This document shows, piece by piece, positions 8,618 through 17,548 of a stretch of DNA of 47,693 bases (position 1 is the first letter of the stretch; every line of letters starts with the position of its first letter). The position numbers and the translations under genes were made by a program. The notes below the pieces were generated by a model. The model saw nothing but the letters and a program-made list of their open reading frames with translations, was not told the DNA's origin and searched no databases. Origin of the DNA: Verrucomicrobiota bacterium (GTDB taxonomy: Bacteria; Verrucomicrobiota; Lentisphaeria; JABSQK01; JAJFLO01); assembly GCA_021772615.1 (NCBI GenBank), contig JAJFLQ010000151.1, forward strand, positions 1 to 47,693, in the 5' to 3' direction.

Positions 8618-10423
8618 ATGGTTGACGACCGTAATACAAGCGGCGAAGACGGCAGCGGTGCCCAGGCACCGGCTGCGCCGGCCGACTCAAACTGCCGACA
8701 TCACGTGACCGGCGGCACGCCAGCCTCCGTCGCGGTCTGTGCGATGGGCATCGTGGTATTGCTTCTGGTGGCCTACCAGCCCGTGGTTGGCAACGGATTT
8801 ATCTGGGACGACGACAACTATGTTACTGATAATCTCACCTTGCGGTCGGTGCAGGGACTGAAGGATATATGGGCCAAACCCGGCGCGGTCCCGCAATACT
8901 ACCCGCTTGTGCACACCACCTTCTGGATCGAGTACCAGTGGTGGGAACACGATGCTACCGGTTATCATGTGGTGAATGTACTGTTGCACGGCGCCACCGC
9001 GATACTGCTGTTTGTTGTACTCCGGACCCTGTCGATTCGTGGCGCACTCCTCGCCGCGGCCATATTCGCGGTGCATCCGGTGCACGTGGAATCCGTGGCG
9101 TGGATAACCGAACGTAAGAACGTGCTGTCGGGAATGTTCTATTTCGCGTCGTTACTGGTGTACCTGCGGTATCAACGGTTTTCGGCAGAGCAGGTGCGTA
9201 CGGGAATGTCACGTGCGGTGTTGTATGGTGGATCATTCGTGCTGTTTTGCTGTGCCTTGCTCAGCAAGACCGTGACGTGCTCATTGCCGGCAGTGATCCT
9301 GGTTATTGTCTGGTGGCGCAATGGACGCATACGCCGCAGAGACTGGTTGCCGCTCGTACCGTTTTTTGCCGTCGGCCTGATGTTGGCGCTTGTTACCGTG
9401 CGCATGGAGAAAGTGTCGGTTGGTGCGGTAGGTAGCGAGTGGGATTTTTCGTATCTGGAACGCACTGTGATTGCGGGACGGGCATTGTGGTTTTACACCT
9501 GCAAACTGTTCGTTCCGGTAAATCTAACGTTTATTTACCCGCGATGGCAGATTTCACCGGTGTCCCCGGTGGCGGCTATGTATCCTGCTACGGTCGTCTT
9601 AGTCGCCGGCGCACTGTACCGATTGCGGCATGAAATCGGGCGGGGACCCCTTGCCGCAGCGCTGGTATTTTCCGGTACGTTGGCTCCCGCACTGGGCTTC
9701 TTTGATGTCTATCCCATGCGATATTCATTCGTTGCCGACCATTTTCAATATCTGGCAAGCGTTGCGATCATAACTCCGGGGGCATATGCATTGCATCGAT
9801 TGGCGCGGCCCGGCGGGTCGGTGCGCAGTCGCTGTATCCGCGCCGTCGTAGCTGTTCTGCTCGTGGCGTTGGTCATTCAGGTGCGGCATCGCTGCAGTGC
9901 ATTCGAGAATGCCGAAACACTGTGGTTGGACACGTTGCGGAAAAATCCGGAGGCATGGATAGCTCAGAACAATCTTGGTCTCATCTACGCCGAGCGGGCG
10001 CGTTGGGATGAGGCGGTGTCGCGATATCGTAAGGCGATCGCGCTCAAGCCGGACCATGCCTACGCCCGGAATAATCTGGCAATGGCACTCGCACGCAAGG
10101 GTGACGCAGACGCAGCGCTCCTTACCTTCGCTGAGGCGCTGAAGCTAAAACCCGACGATGGGCGTATCTTAAATAATTGTGCGAATTTCCTTGTCGAGAT
10201 TGGCCGCCTTAACGATGCCATTGTGCTCTACGAACGTGCGTTCGTTTTGAATCCGCAATCTGTGGACACAATGGTCAATCTGGGCAATGTCCGGGCACAG
10301 CATGGTGATCATGACGCGGCTATTGGGCTGTACCGCCGCGCGCTCGATCTGGCGCCGGATCACGTCGAGTGTCGACGCAATCTCACCGGTGTGCTGCGCA
10401 TCAAAGCGCAAGCAGGTAACTAG
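8618..10423 (+). CDS. GT-C type membrane protein with C-terminal TPR repeats
   Basis: The N-terminal two thirds is hydrophobic with around ten predicted membrane helices; the last about 170 residues are TPR repeats (NNLGLIYAERARWDEAV and similar). The first loop carries the acidic WDDDNYV motif, and the helical part contains VHPVHVESVAWITERKN, both typical of the O-mannosyltransferase-like TMTC/DUF1736 group. By family it would transfer a sugar from a lipid carrier to a protein on the outer face of the inner membrane; the substrate is unknown. I chose the ATG at 8618 because AAGGA and GGGA lie 7-13 bases upstream; an ATG at 8579 in the same frame has no ribosome site. A paralogue lies at 19721-21892. 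Confidence 0.85.
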   Translation: MVDDRNTSGEDGSGAQAPAAPADSNCRHHVTGGTPASVAVCAMGIVVLLLVAYQPVVGNGFIWDDDNYVTDNLTLRSVQGLKDIWAKPGAVPQYYPLVHTTFWIEYQWWEHDATGYHVVNVLLHGATAILLFVVLRTLSIRGALLAAAIFAVHPVHVESVAWITERKNVLSGMFYFASLLVYLRYQRFSAEQVRTGMSRAVLYGGSFVLFCCALLSKTVTCSLPAVILVIVWWRNGRIRRRDWLPLVPFFAVGLMLALVTVRMEKVSVGAVGSEWDFSYLERTVIAGRALWFYTCKLFVPVNLTFIYPRWQISPVSPVAAMYPATVVLVAGALYRLRHEIGRGPLAAALVFSGTLAPALGFFDVYPMRYSFVADHFQYLASVAIITPGAYALHRLARPGGSVRSRCIRAVVAVLLVALVIQVRHRCSAFENAETLWLDTLRKNPEAWIAQNNLGLIYAERARWDEAVSRYRKAIALKPDHAYARNNLAMALARKGDADAALLTFAEALKLKPDDGRILNNCANFLVEIGRLNDAIVLYERAFVLNPQSVDTMVNLGNVRAQHGDHDAAIGLYRRALDLAPDHVECRRNLTGVLRIKAQAGN

Positions 10424-10427
10424 CAGC

Positions 10428-10440
10428 TTGTCGGACTTTG
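10428..10440 (+). repeat. Dispersed intergenic repeat, copy 1
   Basis: TTGTCGGACTTTG lies directly after the TPR gene stop. With its left flank it reads CAGCTTGTCGGACTTTG (10424-10440), and it recurs at 15058-15070 and inverted at 15195-15207. All copies are between genes or in tilS leader sequence. Confidence 0.6.
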
Positions 10441-10662
10441 CTCAATCTCTGCTGCGGCTACATATCGCATCTCATCGAAAGGAGTTACGGAGAATCCCGC
10501 AGGTGCGGGACTGGCAAGCCAGCTCAAACCAAGATTCGAGATATTCAGGTATTATTACCTTTCCAACCTCAAAACTCCCGCAACGCATTGATTTGAAGCA
10601 TGTTAAGCATCATCACGATGACGTTGTATGAATGACTCGAACGTCGTCCCGCTGCGCAACCG

Positions 10663-13605
10663 CTATTTGGCAAGGTAAATGGCATCAAGCTCGTCGGCAC
10701 GCGTCCGAGCGTCTTCGGAGATCGGGATGTTGGAGCGGGCGAGGCGATTGTAGATTGTACGGGCCGACGTGTAATCGCCCTTGTCTACATACATGCGTGC
10801 CAGGTCGATCCCCGCACGGGCATAGTAGTACCAATCGAAGATCCGCTTGTTTCGCTCCTCATAGTCACGCCGGAAAAAGATATAATGATATTGATCCCGC
10901 GCTTTTTCCGGCTGGTTGAGATTCTCGTAAACCTTTGCCGCGCGGTAACGCGCCATTTCGACCTGGGCGTGCTTCACCTCTTTTGCTTCCATAATGATAT
11001 CGAAGTATGACAATGCGTTCTGGTAGTACTCGGCGGGCTGGTCAACAACGGATGCCAGCGAATAATAACATTCTCCGAGCCGCCCCATGGCAGCGTAGTA
11101 CAAGTCTGTCTTCGGTACCAACTCGGAACAGGTCTTGAACCAGCCGATCGCTTCACGAAAATTCCCGTTGATGGTATCAATGTCGCCGCGGAGAAAATTC
11201 GCCTGAGCGATAATGCGATCGGGTGCATCCGGATAACCCGAAAGTAATTGCACAATGTATGTGAGCGCCTTGTTGTAGTCTGTGTCGTAAATCCTGCTGG
11301 TCTGGTATGCGCATTTTGCGGCCTCATACAATGCAACCGGTGCATCCGGCGAGTCCTGATATCGTCGCACGGCCTCCATAAATAAATGTTCGGCCTGGCC
11401 GAAATCACGATTATTTGCAAAATGATCGCCGAGCCACAGGTATACATCCGACGCGAGTTCGGGATGGGATTCGGCGAATTTGTCAAGAAACGTGAAGCCG
11501 CCTTTTCGGGCTTCGGTATAGAATCCGTATGTGAGGTGCAGATAGGCGCGTTTGTAGAGCGCGTACGGATACAACTCCGAGTCTGCGTAACGGTCAATAA
11601 GTGCACCCAGCGAATCTGTAGCAACGGCACGGATATTCGCTGCCACTGCGGCCTCACTGATTTCGACGAAGGCCCTTGGTGCGTCGGCACTCTCCGGAAA
11701 ATGTTTGACAAAGCCCTGCAGCGTATCAATTGCCAGCTTGAAATCTCCGGTCAATCGCTCGGAAATACCTTTGTACAGGCTGGCGACTTCCGCAAACTTT
11801 CCATCCGGCCAGTCGCTCAGGTATTGGGTGAAGTTGTCAGCCGACATCCGGTAGCGACGCCCTTCGAATCGGGCTTGCGCCTGCTTGTAGCGCGCTTCTT
11901 CTGCATATGCGCTTGCCGCGTACTTGTCGGCGACGCTCTGGTAGTGCAGCGCGGCATTGTTGTAATCCGCGATGAGCAGGTACGTTTCAGCGGCGAAGAA
12001 TACGCCGACCGCCTGTTCATCCTCGGTGACATCGAGAGTCGAGGATTCAAAGAAGTATTTTATGGCTTTCTCGTGGTCAATCTTTTGTTTACGATAAATC
12101 CAGCCGATATTATGCGATGCCTGATAGCGGAACGGCGGCCAATTTTCCTCGTTCTCATAAACTCGGAGATAGTATGTTAACGCTTCGTCAACATTCATCT
12201 CGACCTCGAACAGCTGCGCAACCCGCAGCTGTATTTTCGAAACCAGGGCGTCAGTCGGGTAGAGTGTCAGGTAGCGCGTGTAATACTGAATCGCGGCCGA
12301 AGTCTGGGCCGCAGCATCGTGTGTGCCGGCGAGATCGAGGAGGATCTCCTTTTTTTCTTTTTCATTAAGCGCCAGTGGCAGTATCCGGCTGAAGATTAAG
12401 ACGGCTGGCTCGTATTGTTGGTCCTCGAGCAAAGCCAGCCCCAGGCTGCGCATGACAAGGTAATCGGCCGGGGCGGCAATGAGACCGTTGAGATCCTCCA
12501 GGTTCGCGCGAAAAAAGGCGAAAGCCTCGGCCGGCTGTGCGCGACTGAGAAACGCGGCAATGCGCATGAGTCCCAGGCGGACCCGATATGCATCCGCTGC
12601 GCCGTCCCATTCCGCGCTGATTAGTCGGTCTGCTTCATCAAAACGGTCCTGCGCAATGGCAATTTGAATCGCGGCCAAACGCGCTCGAAGGCGGTCGGAT
12701 TCATCCACAACAAGCTCCGAGATCCGGCTCAGTTCAGTCTCAGCCGCGGCCCAGTTTTTGGTGCTGATATGGCATTCGCTCAAGGCAAGATGAACCTGAA
12801 CCCGCATCGACTCCGGAATTGGGCGCTCCACCAGCCCCTCAAACTCAGTCTGTGCCGCCGCAACATCGTCTTGCATGTGCAGGAGTTTCGCACGCCAAAA
12901 GCGAACCGTCACATCATTATTGTCCGTCACGACTGCGGCATTGGAGGGGGCCTGACTTCGATTCAGAGCGGCGATGTCATCGGGAATACCTGCGATGATG
13001 GCAAATGCCTCAGTTATCTTTTCCTGTGCAATGAGGCTCTTGACAAGCCTGACCGCGGAATCGACAAGAACATCCTGGTCATACGCGCCTTTCCAATAGT
13101 CGTAATAAAAACGCTCAGCAACGTCGTATAAGCCTGCCGCGAAGGCGTCGTCACCCTGATCCCGGAATTCAAAAATGCTCGGCGCTTCGCGGGCCTCGTT
13201 TGTGATCTCAATAAACGGGGCGCGATCGTCATTATCATTTTTGCCGGCATCGTCCGTAGCCGCGGGGGCGGCTTCATTGTCACGATTGTGTTGCTGCTCC
13301 GCTGCCGTGGTTTCCGCCGCGGTCGTTGGTTTCGGTTCCGCCGCTGGTACGGCGGTGCTATCGTCATCGGTTTCGGCCTCACCCGGCGCCGCCTTCGCGG
13401 CAGCGTCGGCGGGTGTCGGCGGGTCTGGTGCGGGCTGCTGTCCTGCCGCGACGGGCATAAGCAGTAGAATGAGCGCAGCAGCGATGGCGGCGAGCATACC
13501 GGGCATTACCTGCGATGTGTACAACGCCGACAGCGCAGTACGTGCCGGCAACCTATGCCCGAGCTCAGCGTGGTGTGGCGTCGGATGGTGATTCTTGCGC
13601 ATCAT
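10663..13605 (-). CDS. Large periplasmic TPR-repeat protein
   Basis: The 980-residue product begins with a basic stretch and a hydrophobic segment (about 37-54) ending MPVAAGQQ, which is probably a signal peptide or anchor. A low-complexity Ala/Thr/Asp/Glu linker (about 55-130) follows. The rest, from about 145 to the end, is a continuous array of TPR-like helical pairs (for example ALYDVAERFYYDYW, EEARYKQAQARFEG, DFGQAEHLFMEAV, GDYTSARTIYNRLA). It should work in the periplasm as a protein-binding scaffold, like the YbgF/BamD-type TPR proteins, but no catalytic part is visible and the partner is unknown. A ribosome site (CAGGAAC) precedes the first of two adjacent ATGs. It lies ten bases after the tilS stop, so the two are probably co-transcribed. 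Confidence 0.85.
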   Translation of the reverse strand: MMRKNHHPTPHHAELGHRLPARTALSALYTSQVMPGMLAAIAAALILLLMPVAAGQQPAPDPPTPADAAAKAAPGEAETDDDSTAVPAAEPKPTTAAETTAAEQQHNRDNEAAPAATDDAGKNDNDDRAPFIEITNEAREAPSIFEFRDQGDDAFAAGLYDVAERFYYDYWKGAYDQDVLVDSAVRLVKSLIAQEKITEAFAIIAGIPDDIAALNRSQAPSNAAVVTDNNDVTVRFWRAKLLHMQDDVAAAQTEFEGLVERPIPESMRVQVHLALSECHISTKNWAAAETELSRISELVVDESDRLRARLAAIQIAIAQDRFDEADRLISAEWDGAADAYRVRLGLMRIAAFLSRAQPAEAFAFFRANLEDLNGLIAAPADYLVMRSLGLALLEDQQYEPAVLIFSRILPLALNEKEKKEILLDLAGTHDAAAQTSAAIQYYTRYLTLYPTDALVSKIQLRVAQLFEVEMNVDEALTYYLRVYENEENWPPFRYQASHNIGWIYRKQKIDHEKAIKYFFESSTLDVTEDEQAVGVFFAAETYLLIADYNNAALHYQSVADKYAASAYAEEARYKQAQARFEGRRYRMSADNFTQYLSDWPDGKFAEVASLYKGISERLTGDFKLAIDTLQGFVKHFPESADAPRAFVEISEAAVAANIRAVATDSLGALIDRYADSELYPYALYKRAYLHLTYGFYTEARKGGFTFLDKFAESHPELASDVYLWLGDHFANNRDFGQAEHLFMEAVRRYQDSPDAPVALYEAAKCAYQTSRIYDTDYNKALTYIVQLLSGYPDAPDRIIAQANFLRGDIDTINGNFREAIGWFKTCSELVPKTDLYYAAMGRLGECYYSLASVVDQPAEYYQNALSYFDIIMEAKEVKHAQVEMARYRAAKVYENLNQPEKARDQYHYIFFRRDYEERNKRIFDWYYYARAGIDLARMYVDKGDYTSARTIYNRLARSNIPISEDARTRADELDAIYLAK

Positions 13606-13615
13606 GTTCCTGATG

Positions 13616-15025
13616 TTATCTAACTCGCTTGCATGAAAGTTCGATCACGCCCGCAGTATTCTCGCTTACGCCGCCGAAGTCTGCTCTGCGAACGCCGGGA
13701 ATCCACAGAATATCGCCCTCGACATTGCAGATCAGCGGCAAACGACGCCTGGTCTCGGCGTCGAGTCGTGCATTACTCAGTAATTTCTTCACGCGTACGT
13801 CGCGGCGCGCTCCCCACGGGCGCATACGGTCGCCATGCTGACGCGCGCGGATAATGAGTGTTTCCGGTAACGCGGATGCGTCCCAGTATTCACAATACGC
13901 AGACGACGGATGCACCGTGCGCGGCCGCTTTGCCCGTCGCGCGGTCAAGACTACGTCGCCGTCGAAAAGTTTGAGTGTTGGCTGCATCGGCCAGTTCCAT
14001 GAAACACTGGCGGGCGTGTCGTGCCGCTGCGGATCTGCGATGCTTATGGTACCTCGTTGTATCCGTAATTCGCACCTACTGTTTATCGCAATCACGCCAT
14101 TGCAACATCCACGCGCAATAATCGATAAATATAAATTCCGCAATGCCCCGCCGCCCATAATGACGTCGTACCCGGTTTGGTCGGCGAGCCAGTAACGAAA
14201 GAATCGCGGCCACAAGGCCCGGTCGATATTTGCCAGCGCGTTTACCGTAAGCGGCTCGTTTCGATAGGTGCGGGCATGCGCCTCAGCCAAACGTTCCAGG
14301 AGTCGTGCATCACGCTCGATATAACGCAGCGTCTTGGTCATGCCGCGTCGTGCCGACGGTCCGCTGAGCAAACGCGGCACCACGTCGTGGCGCAGTCGAT
14401 TGCGCAAAATGCGTAGGTCACGATTGGAACGGTCACGACAAAAATCATCAATTTCCGCAGCTGCAAGAAACGCGAGAACGTCATTGCGTTGCAGGCTGAG
14501 AAGGGGCCGAATAATCCGAATGCCGGCCACGGTTGCAGCAGCCCGCAAACCCGTAAGGCCGGAGATATTGCTGCCCCGTATACAACGGATGAGAACATTT
14601 TCGATCGCATCGTCGATGTGGTGACCAAGTGCCAGAGCGGCGCCGCTCCGATTCGCAAGCACGCGTGTCCAATAGCCCATACGCAGGCGTCGGGCCGCCA
14701 TTTCCATGCTTTCCCGGTTTCGTTTGTGAGCAGGCACATCGAGCCGTTCGGTGTTGATCGGGATGCCGCGCTCCCGGCAAAAGGCAACGCACCACGCACT
14801 GTCGGCATCGGCCTCGCGGCCGCGGAGGCCGTGATGAAGATGGACCGCCGATACCGGCAACGACATCTGCTGCATGAGCAGCAACAGGGCAACACTGTCG
14901 GAACCACCGCTAAGGCCCACGATCACCTCGTCGATACCCTCCAACAGACCATGATTTTCGACAAAACGCTGGACGATCTGCCGAGTACGTGCCAACTGTT
15001 CTTTTGGACTTGCTCCTGGTTGCAT
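13616..15025 (-). CDS. tilS: tRNA(Ile)-lysidine synthetase
   Basis: TilS converts C34 of the AUA-reading tRNA(Ile) to lysidine, using ATP and lysine in the cytoplasm, and is normally essential. The PP-loop motif SGGSDS lies about 36 residues after the chosen start, followed by the typical HLHHGLRG, CRERGIPI, ALGHHIDDAIENVL and GIRIIRPLL segments. The C-terminal region (GDRMRPWGARRDVRVKKLLSNARLD...) matches the TilS C domain. The frame stays open upstream to 15253, but those residues do not look like TilS and the sequence contains intergenic repeats, so I chose the ATG at 15025, giving 469 residues, which is a normal length. The downstream neighbour is the large TPR gene. Confidence 0.92.
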   Translation of the reverse strand: MQPGASPKEQLARTRQIVQRFVENHGLLEGIDEVIVGLSGGSDSVALLLLMQQMSLPVSAVHLHHGLRGREADADSAWCVAFCRERGIPINTERLDVPAHKRNRESMEMAARRLRMGYWTRVLANRSGAALALGHHIDDAIENVLIRCIRGSNISGLTGLRAAATVAGIRIIRPLLSLQRNDVLAFLAAAEIDDFCRDRSNRDLRILRNRLRHDVVPRLLSGPSARRGMTKTLRYIERDARLLERLAEAHARTYRNEPLTVNALANIDRALWPRFFRYWLADQTGYDVIMGGGALRNLYLSIIARGCCNGVIAINSRCELRIQRGTISIADPQRHDTPASVSWNWPMQPTLKLFDGDVVLTARRAKRPRTVHPSSAYCEYWDASALPETLIIRARQHGDRMRPWGARRDVRVKKLLSNARLDAETRRRLPLICNVEGDILWIPGVRRADFGGVSENTAGVIELSCKRVR

Positions 15026-15057
15026 ATATTCCCGAATACGCGGTTGACTGTATTTTT

Positions 15058-15070
15058 TTGTCGGACTTTG
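15058..15070 (+). repeat. Dispersed intergenic repeat, copy 2
   Basis: TTGTCGGACTTTG matches copy 1 at 10428-10440 exactly. Extended to TGTCGGACTTTGG (15059-15071) it is a perfect inverted partner of copy 3, with 123 bases between them. Confidence 0.6.
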
Positions 15071-15194
15071 GACACGCCGACTGCGAAAATGACAGAATCG
15101 GTTCATTTTTTCCCGAAATCGGGTTGAATATATGCAATATTCGCCCCGAATTCGCGAAAAATTCCCTCGATTTCTCAAATTCCTCGTTCCGACG

Positions 15195-15207
15195 CCAAAG
15201 TCCGACA
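15195..15207 (-). repeat. Dispersed intergenic repeat, copy 3 (inverted)
   Basis: CCAAAGTCCGACA is the reverse complement of copy 2. Extended rightwards to 15212 it gives, on the minus strand, CAGCCTGTCGGACTTTG, differing from copy 1 at one of 17 positions. Confidence 0.6.
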
Positions 15208-15332
15208 GGCTGCTTGTTGTGCGCATGCCGGTGCGTGTAACAATGGATTGCATGTGGTGACAACTCGGACAATTAACCGCACGATCTCACCGTTATTCGA
15301 CTTTGCCGGCAGTGTCATGTGCGGTAGCGGAT

Positions 15333-15360
15333 TTGACGGTTCACAATTGACCTATATTTT
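15333..15360 (+). promoter_or_regulatory. Sigma-70 promoter for the bamE-like/trmB/apbE operon
   Basis: TTGACG (15333-15338) and TATTTT (15355-15360) are separated by 16 bases. The predicted start of transcription, about 15367, would leave a leader of about 60 bases before the GTG at 15427. This supports the shorter lipoprotein start. Confidence 0.5.
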
Positions 15361-15426
15361 GTCCGGATGCCAGTTCATTCTGAAAATCCTGATTATTGGC
15401 GCACTCCGAGCGTCTCCGCAAGGGGG

Positions 15427-15828
15427 GTGTCGCGTCGTACGTTGTGCGTTTGCGCTCGATTTTTCCTGGTCGTGTCGATCTGTATAGTCGCTGTTTCCTG
15501 CCGAAACGTTGCGTTGCCGGGCGTGCTGGAAGTCTCCCCCGACATCATTCGGGAATCCCTGGTTCGCGGCGTCACAACCCAGGAAGAGATATTTGACTGG
15601 CTCGGCACTCCGAAGCACCGACAGGTCGTCGACGACCATGAAATATGGACCTACGAATGGTCGGAGCAGGAGCAACGAACGGCCTATTCCGGCACGAAGA
15701 TTGGTGAGGAACGCTCGTTCATGAAGGGCGTTCCCGGCTACACGCATACCGTGACGCGCAAGACCATCGTGACGCTCATATTTTCGGATAAGGGGCGGCT
15801 GAACAATTATCAGATACTGAAACAATGA
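15427..15828 (+). CDS. BamE/SmpA-like outer-membrane lipoprotein
   Basis: The product has a signal peptide with an RR n-region and a lipobox VAVSC (Cys25), then a small domain with the pattern VSPDIIRESLVRGVTTQEEIFDWLGTP and EIWTYEW, characteristic of the SmpA/OmlA (BamE) fold. Family members support outer-membrane protein assembly as part of the BAM complex, though many short lipoproteins share this fold with unknown roles. The frame is open from an ATG at 15367, but that would sit on the predicted transcription start and give an unusually long leader peptide; GTG at 15427 follows an AAGGGG ribosome site, so I prefer it. Its stop overlaps the trmB start (ATGA), implying translational coupling. 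Confidence 0.72.
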   Translation: MSRRTLCVCARFFLVVSICIVAVSCRNVALPGVLEVSPDIIRESLVRGVTTQEEIFDWLGTPKHRQVVDDHEIWTYEWSEQEQRTAYSGTKIGEERSFMKGVPGYTHTVTRKTIVTLIFSDKGRLNNYQILKQ

Positions 15829-16406
15829 CTGTTGAGATCTTAACCGGAGAATATCGGCCGTGGATACTGCCCGAAGGTTTCGACATTGTCGAGCTTGATC
15901 TCGGCTGCGGTAAAGGCGGTTTCTTGCTGTCTCTGGCTGAGAAATTTCCAGATCGCCTGGTTATCGGCGCTGACGTCATGCTCGGGCGCTTGCGCAAGGT
16001 CGCGCGGAAAGTGACGCGACGCGGCTTGACCAATGTTCGCCTCCTTCGCGTCAATGCCTGGGAGTTTGTGGCGCATAATCTTGCCGACAACGCAATCGAT
16101 CGCATTCATATCCTTTGTCCGGATCCGTGGCCGAAGGCGCGCCACCGCAGCAAACGACTGGTCACATCCGAATTCGTCGGGCGAACGACAGGCAAGCTCA
16201 AGAAAAACGGCGTGCTTCACCTTTCAACGGATCATGGTGAATACCTTCAATTCATGAACGCCGCTATTTCACCGCTCTCTTGTCTGCGTGCCGACGCGTC
16301 TACAATCTCCGATATCGCCATGATCAAGACCGACTTCGAGGCGGATTTCGAGAAGGCAGGATGTACAGTATCGCATCTGGCGTATCGGGCGGCGCGCAGG
16401 TTGTGA
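15825..16406 (+). CDS. trmB: tRNA (guanine-N7)-methyltransferase
   Basis: This is a 193-residue class I SAM-dependent methyltransferase that forms m7G46 in tRNA. The SAM site is DLGCGKGGFLLSLAEKFP near residues 26-43. The RNA-binding and catalytic segment CPDPWPKARHRSKRL is the family hallmark, followed by LSTDHGEYLQFM. The length is at the short end for TrmB, with very little sequence before the Rossmann core. Its ATG overlaps the stop of the lipoprotein gene by four bases, and its own 3' end overlaps the apbE start by 46 bases, so the three genes form one operon. Another tRNA-modifying gene, tilS, lies just upstream on the other strand. Confidence 0.93.
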   Translation: MTVEILTGEYRPWILPEGFDIVELDLGCGKGGFLLSLAEKFPDRLVIGADVMLGRLRKVARKVTRRGLTNVRLLRVNAWEFVAHNLADNAIDRIHILCPDPWPKARHRSKRLVTSEFVGRTTGKLKKNGVLHLSTDHGEYLQFMNAAISPLSCLRADASTISDIAMIKTDFEADFEKAGCTVSHLAYRAARRL

Positions 16407-17458
16407 CGCTCGCGTTACCCAATCGTAGTCGTCAACGCACTGCGATCATTGCCGGTTTGGCCTGTCTCGTCCTGACCGGGTGCCCCAACGCAAATCGCGG
16501 CGCACACAGCAATGATACCACCTGGTATGTCGGCGAGCGGGCGATGTATCACGGCATTCCCGTACGTGTCCTGTTTTCGCCGGCCGACGACGCTCTGGCC
16601 GATCGCGTTTGGGCTTATCTTGAGCACGTCGACGACGTCTTCAACGACTACCGCGATGACAGCGAAATCGGGCAGATTAACAGCAGTGATGCCGGTGTCC
16701 GGTTCGCGATCTCGCCGGACCTTCGCGACGCGTTTATAGCAGCGATCGAGCTGCATCGTCGAACGGGTGGCGCATTCGATATATCCACGGGGCCGTTTCG
16801 TCGATTGTGGCGGGCAGCAGCGGAGGACGACAAGCTTCCAGAACCGGATGAAGTCGCGGCTGTATTGTCATGGTGCGGACTGGAAAAAGTCCGGTTGGAG
16901 GGCGACATTCTCGCGTTAACGACGCCCAAACTCCAGTTCGACTTCGGTGGCATTGTGAAGGGGATCGCGGTGGACCGGGTGATTGCCATGCTTCGGACGG
17001 CGGGGGTCCATTCCGGCTTCATACAGGTTGGCGGCGAGACGGCGGCCTTTGGGGTGTCGCGGCGCGGCAAACCGCATGTTGTGGGGCTCCAGGACCCGTC
17101 GGATCTTGAAGCCCTGTCAGATCGGGTCGTCGATCGCGGCGACGGGCTGAGCGTGTCGACCAGCGGTAACTATCATCAGCCAATCGTTATCGAAGGTCGT
17201 GAATATTATCACATTATTGATCCGACGACGGGTTACCCTGCCGATGCCAGACTGCTGTCCGTTAGTGTGATTTTTCCACGAACGGGTTTAAATTGGCTGG
17301 CAGATGGGCTGACTACAGCGTGTACGGTGCTCGGCCGTCAACGGGGACTCGACCTGATCGAGGCTTCAGGTGGCGAGGCGGTCATCGTAAGCCTTGAGGC
17401 CGGGGAGAGGATCGTAACCAGATCAAGTGGATGGCACAACGTCGGGGTGGCAGATTGA
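16361..17458 (+). CDS. apbE: FAD:protein FMN transferase, lipoprotein form
   Basis: ApbE attaches FMN covalently to Thr/Ser of exported or membrane flavoproteins, taking it from FAD with Mg2+. The protein has a lipobox LTGC (Cys41) so it should be anchored in the periplasm, as for other ApbE proteins. Family motifs visible are GGAFDISTGPF, FDFGGIVKGIAVDR, TSGNYHQ and HIIDPTTGYPA, then WLADGLTTACTVLG. I chose the ATG at 16361, preceded by AGAAGG; a longer in-frame start at 16280 lies deep within trmB. The start overlaps trmB by 46 bases. A likely substrate in this window is the FMN-binding protein at 33408-33944, which carries the SGAT flavinylation motif; this link is inference. Confidence 0.93.
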   Translation: MYSIASGVSGGAQVVTLALPNRSRQRTAIIAGLACLVLTGCPNANRGAHSNDTTWYVGERAMYHGIPVRVLFSPADDALADRVWAYLEHVDDVFNDYRDDSEIGQINSSDAGVRFAISPDLRDAFIAAIELHRRTGGAFDISTGPFRRLWRAAAEDDKLPEPDEVAAVLSWCGLEKVRLEGDILALTTPKLQFDFGGIVKGIAVDRVIAMLRTAGVHSGFIQVGGETAAFGVSRRGKPHVVGLQDPSDLEALSDRVVDRGDGLSVSTSGNYHQPIVIEGREYYHIIDPTTGYPADARLLSVSVIFPRTGLNWLADGLTTACTVLGRQRGLDLIEASGGEAVIVSLEAGERIVTRSSGWHNVGVAD

Positions 17459-17548
17459 AGCGCTGGCAGGAGCGGGGATGCGAATGCGCCGGAAGCATCG
17501 GTGCGGCAACCAACGAATATCCCAAGGTTTACAAGGAAACCACGTATC

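Larger units (their letters stand above)
15026..15366. other. Intergenic region between tilS and the lipoprotein gene, with an inverted repeat pair
   Basis: The two genes diverge here. The region holds two inverted copies of a 13-base repeat (15059-15071 and 15195-15207), a small CCCGA/TCGGG hairpin near 15113, and a plus-strand promoter at 15333-15360. The frame of tilS runs open into it, but I see no sign that it is translated. Confidence 0.55.

Noticed and set aside
10494..10508. CCCGCAGGTGCGGG hairpin between the TPR genes as terminator
   Set aside because: The stem is only five or six pairs and no T-run follows in either direction.
11386..12180. 264-codon plus-strand open frame
   Set aside because: It is antisense to the large TPR gene, whose repeat pattern is clear on the other strand.
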